From Roseovarius sp. S88 (lineage in GTDB: Bacteria > Pseudomonadota > Alphaproteobacteria > Rhodobacterales > Rhodobacteraceae): a stretch of 64,000 nt of DNA. The DNA lies in NCBI RefSeq assembly GCF_037023735.1, contig NZ_CP146069.1, forward strand, positions 971,501 through 1,035,500, in the 5' to 3' direction. The notes beneath the pieces were generated by a model, which had not been told where the DNA came from, ran no database searches, and was given only the letters and a program-made list of their open reading frames with translations. Of this stretch, positions 7,312-16,729 are shown piece after piece (the first letter of the stretch is position 1; the number at the start of each line of letters is the position of its first letter). A program made the translations under genes and the position numbers.

Positions 7312-10191
7312 GTGTCTCTCTTCCTCGTTGTCGCACTACCCTTTCTAGGCGCGCTCCTGCCGGGGCTAATGAACAGCGCGGGGCGTCAGGCCTGTGCCGG
7401 GGTCACATTTATCGTTTCGCTCGCGGCTTTCATTGGATTGATCTCCAATCTCCCGGCCATGATAGCAGGCGAGGTGGTTCAGGCGCGGGTTGAGTGGCTG
7501 CCTGCGCTGGGCTTGAATTTCAATCTGATGCTGGATGGGCTGGGGTTCTTCTTTGCGTTCTTGATCCTGGGCATCGGCCTTCTGATCATCACATATGCCC
7601 GCTACTACCTGTCACGTGACGACAATATGGGTGAGTTTTTCACCTATCTTCTTCTGTTTCAGGGCGCGATGGTGGGGATTGTCCTATCGGATAACATACT
7701 GCTTTTGCTTGTGTTCTGGGAGCTGACATCCCTCTCATCTTTCCTGTTGATCGGGTATTGGAAACACTTGCCCGAAGGACGCCAAGGCGCGCGGATGGCG
7801 CTGGCCGTGACGGGTATGGGCGGTTTGGCGATGATCGCGGGCATGCTCATACTGGGCAATATCGTCGGCAGCTATGACCTTAGTGTGATCCTGGAAAACC
7901 GCGAGTTGATCCAGGCCTCGCCGCTCTATGTTCCGGCGCTCATCTTGATCCTTTTGGGCTGTTTCACCAAATCGGCGCAGTTCCCGTTCCACTTTTGGCT
8001 ACCACATGCCATGGCCGCGCCCACACCCGTATCGGCCTATCTGCATTCGGCCACGATGGTGAAGGCAGGGATTTTTCTGATGGCCCGCATGTGGCCTGCG
8101 CTGTCTGGCACGCCGGAATGGGTGATGATTGTCACCTCAGCAGGTCTGATCACCATGGTGCTGGGCGCGGTGATCGCGCTCTTCAAACATGATCTCAAAG
8201 CGCTCCTGGCCTTTTCCACCGTCAGCCATCTGGGTCTTATCACCATGCTTTTGGGCACCGGCACGGCCTTTGGCGCGCTGGCGGCGGTGTTCCACATCCT
8301 CAACCACGCCACCTTCAAAGCCGCGCTCTTTATGGCGGCGGGCATTGTTGATCATGAGGCCAAAACGCGGGATATCACCCGACTTGGGGGACTGGCCAAG
8401 CTCATGCCGGTGACTTTCGTCATCGCGACCATCGCAGCCTTATCAATGGCCGGTATCCCGTTCCTCAACGGGTTCCTCTCGAAGGAAATGATGCTCGAAG
8501 AGGCGACACACACAAGCCTGTTTGGCAGCCCATGGCTGGTGCCCGTGATGGCCACCATTGGCTCGCTTTTCTCGGCGGCTTACTGTTTCCGCTTCATCGG
8601 CCACACGTTCCTGGGTGCGGTGCGCGACGACTATCCGGCGCATCCGCATGATCCCGGCCCGGGCATGTGGCTGCCGCCTGCCATTCTGGTGGTCCTCGTC
8701 GTCGTCATCGGTGTTGCCCCCTTCCTGGCGCAACCGGCTGTGTTCTTTGTGACCGAGGCAGTGCTGGGCGGTACGGCCGAGATACCAATAAAATACATCA
8801 AGATCTGGCATGGCCTTGTGCCTGCGCTCTTTATGTCGATTGCCGCGGTTCTTGGTGGCCTGATCGTCCTTGCCCTGTTCAAACCACTTCTGCGCGCCTG
8901 GGATGCAACACCGCGCCCTGAGGCGAAGGTGATTTTCGAGGGGCTGGTCGAGGCTGTCGTGCGCGTGTCGCAATCCGTCATACTGAGGCTCCACAACGGA
9001 TCTTTCTCGCGCTATGCCGCGTTCGCGTCACTGGCCATCGTCGTAGCCGGTTACTACGCCTGGCGCACCGGCACTGTCGGAGAGGCCACCCGCGTGATGC
9101 AGCCGGTGAGCCCAGTCGCCATGGCCGGTTGGGTGATGCTTGTCGCGGCAACGTGCGGCTTGGCGACCTTGCACCGCAACAGGCTTTTGTCCCTGGTGCT
9201 AATCGGCATTGTAGGTCTCATGGTCTCTGTCGGCTTTGTGTTCTTCAGCGCCCCGGACCTTGCGATGACGCAGATCACGGTTGAGGTTGTCACAATCATC
9301 CTGCTGCTTTTGGCGCTCAACTTCTTGCCCAATGCCACACCATTGGAAAGCACAGCAATGCGCCGCACGCGCGACATCGCGGTCGCGGTTGCCGGGGGGC
9401 TTGCCACAATGGGCCTCTCGATGCACTACCTGCTGCGGGATGCTGTGACCTCGCCGATCTCTGAGTTTCATCTGGCCAACTCCTACAAAGGTGGTGGCGG
9501 GACGAATGTGGTCAACGTCATCCTTGTGGATTTCCGGGGCTTTGACACCTATGGCGAGATCATCGTTTTGGGCATCGCTGCGTTGCTCATCTACGCGCTG
9601 ACCGAAACGCTCTTGTCCGGTCCTGTGCGGGCACGGCTTCTCAATCGCGAGCCCAATCAACCTCAGGCGGGGGGACGGCATCCGATGATGATGGTGGTGC
9701 TCACACGGGTGATGATGCCGGTGGTGCTCATGGTCGGCTTCTACATCTTCCTGCGCGGCCATAACGAGCCAGGCGGCGGGTTTATTGCAGGTCTCATCGT
9801 GTCGATTGGCGTGGTGATGCAGTATATGGCCAGCGGCTTTACCTGGACGGCGGCGCGCATGCGGTACCCTTACCACGGCATCATCGGTGCGGGCGTCCTG
9901 ATTGCTGGCCTGACCGGCATCGGGTCCTGGTTTGTCAGCAAGCCGTTCCTGACGTCCGACTTCACCTATGTACGCATTCCGCCGTTCCAGGAATTTGAAC
10001 TGGCCACGGCGGCCCTCTTTGATCTTGGCGTGTTCCTGGCCGTGGTGGGGGCTGTGATGCTGTCTTTGGAAAGCTTTTCGCGTCTCGCCCGTCGTCGGGA
10101 TGCGGTAGATGATGCCCATCCGATGGATATCGATCCGTCGCGCGATGATCCCCCGGAACCGAGTCAAACTCAAGCGACGGAGGCCTCCTGA
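7312..10191 (+). CDS. mrpA: Mrp Na+(K+)/H+ antiporter subunit A with fused subunit B
   Basis: This 959-residue membrane protein is MrpA/MnhA with the MrpB module at its C terminus, as in group 2 mrp operons of alphaproteobacteria (PhaAB in Sinorhizobium). Residues about 110-420 form the proton-translocating core shared with NuoL, with the lysine in KSAQFPFHFWLP and HSATMVKAG. The MrpB-like part starts near residue 785 (MMVVLTRVMMPVVLMVGFYIF is split by several conserved Gly, including RGHNEPGGGF). It starts with GTG at 7312 after CAGGAACGTCC. It heads a six-gene operon. The complex expels Na+ or K+ in exchange for protons across the inner membrane, supporting salt and alkali tolerance. Confidence 0.95.
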   Translation: MSLFLVVALPFLGALLPGLMNSAGRQACAGVTFIVSLAAFIGLISNLPAMIAGEVVQARVEWLPALGLNFNLMLDGLGFFFAFLILGIGLLIITYARYYLSRDDNMGEFFTYLLLFQGAMVGIVLSDNILLLLVFWELTSLSSFLLIGYWKHLPEGRQGARMALAVTGMGGLAMIAGMLILGNIVGSYDLSVILENRELIQASPLYVPALILILLGCFTKSAQFPFHFWLPHAMAAPTPVSAYLHSATMVKAGIFLMARMWPALSGTPEWVMIVTSAGLITMVLGAVIALFKHDLKALLAFSTVSHLGLITMLLGTGTAFGALAAVFHILNHATFKAALFMAAGIVDHEAKTRDITRLGGLAKLMPVTFVIATIAALSMAGIPFLNGFLSKEMMLEEATHTSLFGSPWLVPVMATIGSLFSAAYCFRFIGHTFLGAVRDDYPAHPHDPGPGMWLPPAILVVLVVVIGVAPFLAQPAVFFVTEAVLGGTAEIPIKYIKIWHGLVPALFMSIAAVLGGLIVLALFKPLLRAWDATPRPEAKVIFEGLVEAVVRVSQSVILRLHNGSFSRYAAFASLAIVVAGYYAWRTGTVGEATRVMQPVSPVAMAGWVMLVAATCGLATLHRNRLLSLVLIGIVGLMVSVGFVFFSAPDLAMTQITVEVVTIILLLLALNFLPNATPLESTAMRRTRDIAVAVAGGLATMGLSMHYLLRDAVTSPISEFHLANSYKGGGGTNVVNVILVDFRGFDTYGEIIVLGIAALLIYALTETLLSGPVRARLLNREPNQPQAGGRHPMMMVVLTRVMMPVVLMVGFYIFLRGHNEPGGGFIAGLIVSIGVVMQYMASGFTWTAARMRYPYHGIIGAGVLIAGLTGIGSWFVSKPFLTSDFTYVRIPPFQEFELATAALFDLGVFLAVVGAVMLSLESFSRLARRRDAVDDAHPMDIDPSRDDPPEPSQTQATEAS

Positions 10192-10192
10192 C

Positions 10193-10555
10193 ATGGAATT
10201 TCTCGTCGCTTCTGCCATTGGCATTCTGACCGCTGCAGGGATCTACCTGGTGCTGCGCCTGCGCACATTCCCGGTGATCCTGGGTATGTCGCTCCTCACC
10301 TATGCGGTGAACGTATTTCTGTTTGCTTCTGGTCGCCTGACCATTGGCGCCCCGCCTATTCTGGTGAAAGGGGTTGAAACCTATACAGATCCGCTGCCGC
10401 AGGCGCTGGTCTTGACGGCTATCGTGATTTCCTTTGGCATGACTGCCGTCGTCGTGATGATTGCGCTCGGGGCGTATCTCAGCTCGGCAGATGACACTGT
10501 GAACGACCCCACGGATCCTGATCCTCAGCCCGAGGCAGAGGAGGACGTGGCATGA
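10193..10555 (+). CDS. mrpC: Mrp antiporter subunit C
   Basis: This 120-residue protein has three membrane helices and is homologous to NuoK. Typical family segments are GIYLVLRLRTFPVILG and a TDPLPQALVLTAIVI stretch in which the last helix starts. The ATG at 10193 lies one base after the mrpA stop (GGAGGCCTCCTGACATG), and the gene overlaps mrpD by 4 bp. It ends with an acidic tail rich in Asp, Glu and Pro, which is common in alphaproteobacterial MrpC. Confidence 0.95.
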   Translation: MEFLVASAIGILTAAGIYLVLRLRTFPVILGMSLLTYAVNVFLFASGRLTIGAPPILVKGVETYTDPLPQALVLTAIVISFGMTAVVVMIALGAYLSSADDTVNDPTDPDPQPEAEEDVA

Positions 10556-12123
10556 CACATTGGATCCTCGCGCCGATCATCCTTCCCGCCATCTTGGCGC
10601 CCTTCATCGTGCTCGCCGCACGTTATCACATTCAAATTCAGCGCGTCTTTTCCATGGCGGGTGTTGTGGCACTGATTGCCATCGCCGCAGGTCTGGCATG
10701 GCAAGCCTCAGACGGTACCGTAACACTTTACCAACTGGGCAATTGGGCTGCGCCCTTTGGCATTGTCGTCGTGGGCGATCGGCTGTCTACGCTGATGGTT
10801 CTGCTGACGGCCGTGCTGGCCTTTTTTGTTCTGCTTTACTCCATGGCCTCGGGTTGGGATGAGCGTGGGCGGCATTTCCATGCTTTGTTTCAGTTCCAGT
10901 TGATGGGGATCATGGGCGCGTTTCTGACAGGCGACCTCTTTAACCTCTTCGTCTTCTTCGAAGTGCTGCTCATTGCCTCATACGGCCTTATGATCCACGC
11001 CGGAGGGCAGGAACGCCTGCGTGCAGGTGTGCAATATGTGCTCTTTAATCTGCTCGGTTCGACGCTGTTCCTCTTTGCGCTTGGCTCGATCTACGCTGAA
11101 ACCGGCACGCTCAACATGGCCGATCTGGCACAGCGTGTGACGTTGATTGATCCCGAAGAAACAGTTGGCATCCGCGTGGCGGCGGTCCTGCTCTTGTTGG
11201 TTTTCGCCATCAAAGCAGCGCTCGTGCCGCTGCATTTCTGGCTGCCGTCAAGCTATGCCGAGGCACCCGCACCTGTCGCGGCCCTGTTCGCAATCATGAC
11301 CAAGGTGGGCGCCTATGCGATCATCCGCGTCTACACCATCATTTTCCCACCGGATCTGGAGGTCACAGCCGGGCTGCACAATGACTGGCTCCTGCCAGCG
11401 GCGCTGATCTCGCTGACCATTGGCATGGCTGGTGTTCTGGCGGCGAAAAAACTGGACCGGCTTGTGACATTCTCGGTCATCGGCTCAATGGGCATGGTGA
11501 TGGTTGCCATTTCGCTCTTTACAGCCGAAAGCATTGCGGCGGCTCTCTATTATATCGTGCATTCCACGCTGGCGGCGGCTTCGCTTTTCCTGATCGTGGA
11601 CCTAGTGCGCAGCAGCCGGGAGCACCTTCACCTGACTGTGCTGCCACCGGTGGCGGGGGCGGCGCTGATCTCAGGTTTGTTCTTTGTGGCAGCCATCGCC
11701 ATGGCGGGCCTGCCACCACTGTCGGGGTTCCTTGGAAAGCTGTTGATCCTTGATGCGTCTTTCACGTCTTCAAGTGGCGTTTGGGCTTGGGTTGTTATCC
11801 TGACAGGCAGCTTGGTGAGTATCGTCGGCTTTGCCCGTGCAGGCAGTACGGTGTTTTGGAAAGCCAAGAGCGTCGCGCCTGAATCTGTAGAAGACAACGA
11901 AGACGACACAGACGCGCCGAGCGCGCCTGAGGCACCAGCCACCATGTCTTATGTTGCAGTAGGCGGATTGCTTGCCTTGCTGGTCAGCTACACAGTCTTT
12001 TCTGGTCCCGTGCATGCCTATATGAGCGCCACGTCAGCGCAGCTATTCGCGCCGCAACCCTATTTCTCGACCGTGCTCGAAACACCGGGCAAACTGAGCA
12101 AACCCAAGGCGGAGGAGCACTGA
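10552..12123 (+). CDS. mrpD: Mrp antiporter subunit D
   Basis: This 523-residue polytopic protein is the second antiporter-like subunit, homologous to NuoM/NuoN. It carries the family core (GDLFNLFVFFEVLLIASYGL, then the lysine-bearing AIKAALVPLHFWLPSSYAEA and the FAIMTKVGAYAIIRVYT segment). It overlaps mrpC by ATGA, which favours coupled translation. A charged loop near residues 445-460 (ESVEDNEDDTDAPSAPE) precedes the last helices and is likely cytoplasmic or periplasmic; its role is unknown. Confidence 0.95.
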   Translation: MTHWILAPIILPAILAPFIVLAARYHIQIQRVFSMAGVVALIAIAAGLAWQASDGTVTLYQLGNWAAPFGIVVVGDRLSTLMVLLTAVLAFFVLLYSMASGWDERGRHFHALFQFQLMGIMGAFLTGDLFNLFVFFEVLLIASYGLMIHAGGQERLRAGVQYVLFNLLGSTLFLFALGSIYAETGTLNMADLAQRVTLIDPEETVGIRVAAVLLLLVFAIKAALVPLHFWLPSSYAEAPAPVAALFAIMTKVGAYAIIRVYTIIFPPDLEVTAGLHNDWLLPAALISLTIGMAGVLAAKKLDRLVTFSVIGSMGMVMVAISLFTAESIAAALYYIVHSTLAAASLFLIVDLVRSSREHLHLTVLPPVAGAALISGLFFVAAIAMAGLPPLSGFLGKLLILDASFTSSSGVWAWVVILTGSLVSIVGFARAGSTVFWKAKSVAPESVEDNEDDTDAPSAPEAPATMSYVAVGGLLALLVSYTVFSGPVHAYMSATSAQLFAPQPYFSTVLETPGKLSKPKAEEH

Positions 12124-12124
12124 T

Positions 12125-12625
12125 ATGGCCAAAGTCTTCAACTGGCTCTTTCCGCACCCATTCCTGACATTGCTGCTCACAGTGGTCTGGACGCTTTTGC
12201 AAAACGACATCTCGGCAGGGATGGTGGTGTTTGGCCTGATCCTGGGCATCATCATTCCGCGTATAACGGCCGTCTGGTGGCCGGATCGTCCCAGTGGCAT
12301 ACGGCTGTTCAAGCTCTTCAACTATTTGGTCATCGTGCTGTGGGATATTCTGGTGGCCAATGTGCAGGTCGCGTGGATCGTCCTGACCCGGCCCAATTCC
12401 AAACTGCGCCCGGCTTGGGTTGTGGTGCCTTTGGATCTCAAACAGCCCGAGGCGATTACTGTGTTGGCTGGTACGATAACTTTGACACCAGGGACAGTTT
12501 CCGCTGACATTTCTAGCGAAGGCCACAGCCTCTTGGTGCACACGCTCGACACCGATGATCCGGACAGTGTGCGCGACGAAATCAAGACCCGCTACGAGGC
12601 TCGGCTAAAGGAGATTTTCATATGA
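12125..12625 (+). CDS. mrpE: Mrp antiporter subunit E
   Basis: This 166-residue protein is MrpE/MnhE. It has two or three N-terminal membrane helices, the conserved LFNYLVIVLWDILVAN segment and a soluble C-terminal domain containing LAGTITLTPGTVSADI, the most recognisable signature of the family. The ATG is 1 bp after the mrpD stop and the end overlaps mrpF by 4 bp. MrpE helps complex assembly and maximises transport in other bacteria. Confidence 0.94.
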   Translation: MAKVFNWLFPHPFLTLLLTVVWTLLQNDISAGMVVFGLILGIIIPRITAVWWPDRPSGIRLFKLFNYLVIVLWDILVANVQVAWIVLTRPNSKLRPAWVVVPLDLKQPEAITVLAGTITLTPGTVSADISSEGHSLLVHTLDTDDPDSVRDEIKTRYEARLKEIFI

Positions 12626-12909
12626 CCGCCGCAATGGAGTTCATGAACATCGCCCTGACCATCGCCTTTTGCGCTGTGGCCATTTCGCAGGTGCTTTGCA
12701 TGGTCCGGCTGGTGATTGGGCCGGACACGGGCGACCGCATTCTGGCGCTGGACACAATGGTGGTAAATGCCATCGGGATCATTGTTCTTCTGGGCATCTG
12801 GCAGGGCACGCAAATCTATTTTGAAGTGTCCATGATCATCGCCATGCTCGGCTTTGTGTCGACCGTGGCCTATGCGCGCTTCAAACTCAGAGGGGATATC
12901 ATCGAATGA
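12622..12909 (+). CDS. mrpF: Mrp antiporter subunit F
   Basis: This 95-residue protein has three predicted membrane helices with the MrpF signature VIGPDTGDRILALDT between helices one and two. It overlaps both neighbours by ATGA. The preceding AAAGGAGATTTTCAT supplies the ribosome binding site. The length is normal for the family. Confidence 0.94.
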   Translation: MTAAMEFMNIALTIAFCAVAISQVLCMVRLVIGPDTGDRILALDTMVVNAIGIIVLLGIWQGTQIYFEVSMIIAMLGFVSTVAYARFKLRGDIIE

Positions 12910-13292
12910 CCCTTGATGCGATTTTGATCTATATCGCGGGTGTCTGGCTTTTGGTCGGAGCGGTGTTTGCGCTGGTGGGCTCTATCGGCCTGTTGCGGTT
13001 TTCCGATGCGATGACCCGCCTGCATGCGCCAACAAAAGTAGGCACGGTGGGTATCGGGGCACTTCTTCTGGCGGCGATGATCCACGCATTTGTCACTGGC
13101 GACGGTTCGATCCATGAACTGTTGATCATGTCATTCCTGTTCGTAACCGCACCAATTTCGGCCAATTTCATTGCCAAAGTGCATATCCATCGCCGTACGT
13201 GCGAAACACCCCCTGACCCGTTGAAAGACAAGACGTGGTCAACACTGAATGTGCCTCAGGACAAATCGCAGGCCGTCAAAGTCGAAGCGTAG
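12906..13292 (+). CDS. mrpG: Mrp antiporter subunit G
   Basis: This 128-residue protein is MrpG/MnhG. It has three membrane helices and the family segment GLLRFSDAMTRLHAPTKVGT. It is the last gene of the mrp operon and overlaps mrpF by 4 bp. A 30-residue hydrophilic C-terminal tail follows the third helix. The next gene is convergent, 42 bp away, with no convincing terminator between them. Confidence 0.94.
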   Translation: MTLDAILIYIAGVWLLVGAVFALVGSIGLLRFSDAMTRLHAPTKVGTVGIGALLLAAMIHAFVTGDGSIHELLIMSFLFVTAPISANFIAKVHIHRRTCETPPDPLKDKTWSTLNVPQDKSQAVKVEA

Positions 13293-13334
13293 TAGGCCGT
13301 TAAGCGGGGGGCACCTTCGCCCGACCGCCGTGAT

Positions 13335-15662
13335 CTATGCGCGGGCGCGTTCGCGTTTCGGATCGTAGAATGGCGTGTCGCACACAGTCGCGGTGAGCCG
13401 CTTCATGCGCCCGTCCATTTGACCTACTTCAAGCACTGTGCTGTTTTCGGCATGCTCCACCGCCAGCCGTGCCAGTGCCATGGTCTTATCCATGATGGGG
13501 GAGCGTGTGGCCGATGTGATTACCCCAATCGCCCGCTCTCCGGCAAAGACATGCGCGCCATGGGCGGGCACATCGTCACTTTCAAAGCTCAGGCCTTTGA
13601 GCACTTTGCGCGGGTCGCGCGCATTGCGTTCCAAAGCGGCACGTCCCACAAAATCAGGCTTCTTGAGATCTACCGCAAATCCGAGTCCCGCTTCATACGC
13701 ATCCACGCCGGGCGCGAATTCAGCGCCAGCGGCGGCAAGCCCGGCCTCGATGCGCAGCATCTCAAGTGCAGCACTTCCCATAGGTTCTATGCCAAACTCT
13801 TCTCCCGCAGCCATGAGCGCATCCCAAAGCGCCGGGGCATCGTCTTGCGTGCAGAAAAGCTCGTACCCCAATTCGCCGGTGTAGCCAGAGCGGGACAACA
13901 TGAAGGGCACGCCTTCGCGATCATTGAGACGCGCCACCGTGACGCCGAACCACTTCACATGCTCCAATGCCGGAACTTGCGGCTGGGTGAAGACGATCTT
14001 TTGTAACACGTCACGTGAGTTTGGTCCTTGCAGCGCCAGATTGGGCAGGGCGCTTCCCATACCATGCACGCGCACCTGTAGACCCTCGGCCTGTGCCAGT
14101 TCCGACAGCACCCGCGCGCTTTCTTCTGTGCCACAACACCAGCGGAACAACTGTGGCGCGAGCCGAAAGAGCGTGCCGTCATCGATCACCGCGCCGGCAT
14201 CATCGCACATCAGCGCATAGGTCCCCCGCCAGACGGCCAGCCGCGAAACATCCCGCGTCAGCGCCTTTTGCAGAAGCTTTTCGGCGTCGGGTCCAACGAT
14301 GTCGTATTTGCGCAACCCGCTCATATCCTGAAGCGTGACCCGTTCGCGACAGGCCCAGTACTCGCCGATAGTGCCAACACTGGGAAAGCTCACCGGGGCC
14401 CAGAGATCGCGCGCAGATGCAAAATGCGATGTCAGCTTGGAGGTGCAGGGGTGAAACGCGCTTTCCTGGCTGATCGACATGGGCGCATCTTCCTTTTCGC
14501 GATAGGCCACAGCCCGGCGGATTGGGGCGTCTGGCTTGTAGATGCGCACATGCACATCCGTGGGGTTCCAGCCATTAATTGGATCAATGTCATCAGGACA
14601 TGCGGTTGAGACACAGACCAGCCGGTCCATGGCCTGAAGGGCCACGTAGTCCCCAGGCCGGGAATAGCTTTCTTCACTCATCAGCGCGTGATGCGTGGGA
14701 TCAATCCAGGTGTTCCAGAAAAAGTTGATCGCAGGCCAGGCCGCGCGCCGGTTCGCACCAAGAGGCGACAACGCACCCGAGATGTTATCCGAGCAGTTCA
14801 CATGCCCCGGAAAGCCGCGCTCTTCGTAGCCCCGCGCGGTACAGGCCAGGCCAAACGTGTCGTGCCGCCCACAGGTGTCTTGGACAACATTCATCATTGG
14901 GCGCATGTCACGATCAAAGAACTTGTCAAAAAGCCCTGGTGTCGGATAGGCCCCACGCACCATGGACCGCGTCGCAGTGCTGTCGATCATCAGCTCTTCA
15001 CCGCGGTCAAGCCCGTCACTGCGCAGTGCCATGAAATCGGAGCATTGCTGCCCTTCGACATCTATGATTTGCACAATCTCGCCTGGCTGCACCTCATAGG
15101 CGCGCGCGGTGCCGCGCGATACGGTGAACTCATCGCGCACTTCACCCAGCGGTGGCGGCAAAAGCAGGGATTGTGTCAGATTGGCCGGTTTGTGCGTGAT
15201 TTCGGCAGCCCCGGGCGCGGCGTCGCGAACCAGCTCTTCGGCTGTCATTGGGTTGATGACCCACACATGGCAGGATGCGCGCGCCGAAAGCGCCAAAAGC
15301 TCATCCGTTGGTATCTGCACAACCGAAAGCGCCGCGTCTGCGGATCCGCCCTGCGCGGCAAACCAGCCCTTCAACTCGGCGCTGTCAAAACTGGCTGTTT
15401 CAAGTTGTGTAATCGCCCCCAGCCCCAGAAGGCCGGCATTTGCGCGGCCCTTGTCGTCAAGGACCAGAACATAGACCGGGCGCGCGTCATCATGTGGCGA
15501 CACAGACAAAAGATCACCCGAAGACAGATCAAATCTGACAGCCTGCCGTGGGCCGATTTGTTTGCGAAACCGTTGGGACTTGTCGGGGAACCCTGCAAAG
15601 TTGCGACCATGCCTAGCATAGCCGATATTGCTGAACTCATGATGGACTGGTGTGGACACCAC
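13335..15662 (-). CDS. DUF1989 domain fused to GcvT-like aminomethyltransferase
   Basis: This 775-residue protein joins two enzyme-like modules. Residues about 175-350 form a DUF1989 domain (urea-carboxylase-associated family) with its metal-ligand-like residues in DTCGRHDTFGLAC and GHVNCSDN. Residues about 405-770 form a GcvT/DmdA-type folate-dependent aminomethyltransferase, with SRSGYTGELGYELF and LEMLRIEAGL. Residues 1-170 are a further region I do not recognise. The only reasonable start is GTG at 15660-15662 after GGAGTTCGGGCGGTG. DUF1989 proteins include the subunits of carboxyguanidine deiminase, and GcvT relatives transfer one-carbon groups to tetrahydrofolate. A deiminase-plus-demethylase acting on a methylated nitrogen compound is a reasonable guess only. 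It precedes an ABC importer on the same strand, 102 bp downstream. Confidence 0.85.
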   Translation of the reverse strand: MVSTPVHHEFSNIGYARHGRNFAGFPDKSQRFRKQIGPRQAVRFDLSSGDLLSVSPHDDARPVYVLVLDDKGRANAGLLGLGAITQLETASFDSAELKGWFAAQGGSADAALSVVQIPTDELLALSARASCHVWVINPMTAEELVRDAAPGAAEITHKPANLTQSLLLPPPLGEVRDEFTVSRGTARAYEVQPGEIVQIIDVEGQQCSDFMALRSDGLDRGEELMIDSTATRSMVRGAYPTPGLFDKFFDRDMRPMMNVVQDTCGRHDTFGLACTARGYEERGFPGHVNCSDNISGALSPLGANRRAAWPAINFFWNTWIDPTHHALMSEESYSRPGDYVALQAMDRLVCVSTACPDDIDPINGWNPTDVHVRIYKPDAPIRRAVAYREKEDAPMSISQESAFHPCTSKLTSHFASARDLWAPVSFPSVGTIGEYWACRERVTLQDMSGLRKYDIVGPDAEKLLQKALTRDVSRLAVWRGTYALMCDDAGAVIDDGTLFRLAPQLFRWCCGTEESARVLSELAQAEGLQVRVHGMGSALPNLALQGPNSRDVLQKIVFTQPQVPALEHVKWFGVTVARLNDREGVPFMLSRSGYTGELGYELFCTQDDAPALWDALMAAGEEFGIEPMGSAALEMLRIEAGLAAAGAEFAPGVDAYEAGLGFAVDLKKPDFVGRAALERNARDPRKVLKGLSFESDDVPAHGAHVFAGERAIGVITSATRSPIMDKTMALARLAVEHAENSTVLEVGQMDGRMKRLTATVCDTPFYDPKRERARA

Positions 15663-15764
15663 CGCCCGAACTCCGGTTTAAAACCACGCCGATTCAAAAT
15701 TCGACAAAGGCCAGAGAGCGCAAGTCACTACGCGCTGTCAAGAGGTCATGCGCATGGCGTGATG

Positions 15765-16729
15765 CTATTCTGCCAAATGGCAGGCAACGCGGGTCGCTCC
15801 AACTAAGCGCATCTCCGGGCGCTCCTGACTGCAGCGGTCCACAGCCAGCGGACAGCGCGGATGAAACGCGCAACCTGTTGGCGGGTTTATGGCATCGGGA
15901 ATTTCACCTTTGGGCGGATCAACCTCACGCCCAAACGCGTCCATCCGGGGTGCGGCGTCAAAGAGCATGCGGGTGTAAGGATGCCGCGGGTTGGCAAACA
16001 ACGCGTCACGCGGCGCCTCCTCAACCAGACGGCCGAGGTAGAGCACGCCGATCCGGTCCGCCATATGCTGGACCACCGTGAGGTCGTGGCTGATGAAGAG
16101 ATAAGTCAGGCCCAGGTCTTCGCGCAGGTCTGACATCAGGTTCAGAACCTGACTTTGCACAGACACATCCAACGCCGACGTCGGTTCATCGCAGACAATG
16201 ATTTTGGGGCCCGAGGCCAGTGCACGGGCGATGCAAATCCGCTGTCTCTGGCCGCCGGAAAACTCGTGCGGATATTTCGAGGCATCCGCCGCCGAAAGCC
16301 CCACCTGTTCCAGCAAACGCTCGGCAAGACCCGTCGTGTCTCCCCCCGCGCCGCGACCGGCTCGGCAATGACATCGCGGACGCGCCAGCGCGGATTGAGC
16401 GAGGCGTAAGGGTCCTGAAAAATCATCTGAATGTCAGAGCGCACCGCATCGACCTTGGCGGCGTCGCGCTCAGTGGCCAGATCAACACCGCTGATCTCGA
16501 CCGCGCCTTCGGAAGGCGGCACAAGACCGACCACAATCTTACCAATGGTCGATTTGCCAGAGCCGCTTTCGCCAACCAGCGCGTAAACCGTCTTTTCCTC
16601 AATGTCGAAACTCACATCCGAGACGGCAGTCAGAAGCGCCACGGGCAGCCGTTCAATCACACGGTTGAGCCAGGGTTTGGAAACATCAAAAACACGCGTC
16701 AGGTTACGCACCGAGATCAAAGCGCTCAT
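15765..16729 (-). pseudogene. oligopeptide ABC transporter ATPase (OppF/DppF type), frameshifted
   Basis: The two reading frames together give a complete 321-residue OppF-type ATPase. The first frame carries the Walker A GESGSGKST and the Q-loop [12 protein letters not shown]; the second carries the signature SGGQRQR, Walker [12 protein letters not shown] and H-loop ISHDL, and ends with the family's oligopeptide-transporter C-terminal Cys-rich segment ([11 protein letters not shown]). The frames meet at the C6 run 16342-16347 on the plus strand; one more C makes a continuous gene of 966 bp. All motifs are intact, so a sequencing error is more likely than a true loss. The ATG at 16727-16729 overlaps the oppD stop by ATGA. 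Confidence 0.92.

Noticed and set aside
14688..15806. A 372-codon plus-strand frame opposite the DUF1989-GcvT gene
   Set aside because: A mirror of a long GC-rich gene; Pro/Arg/His-rich composition typical of non-coding frames.
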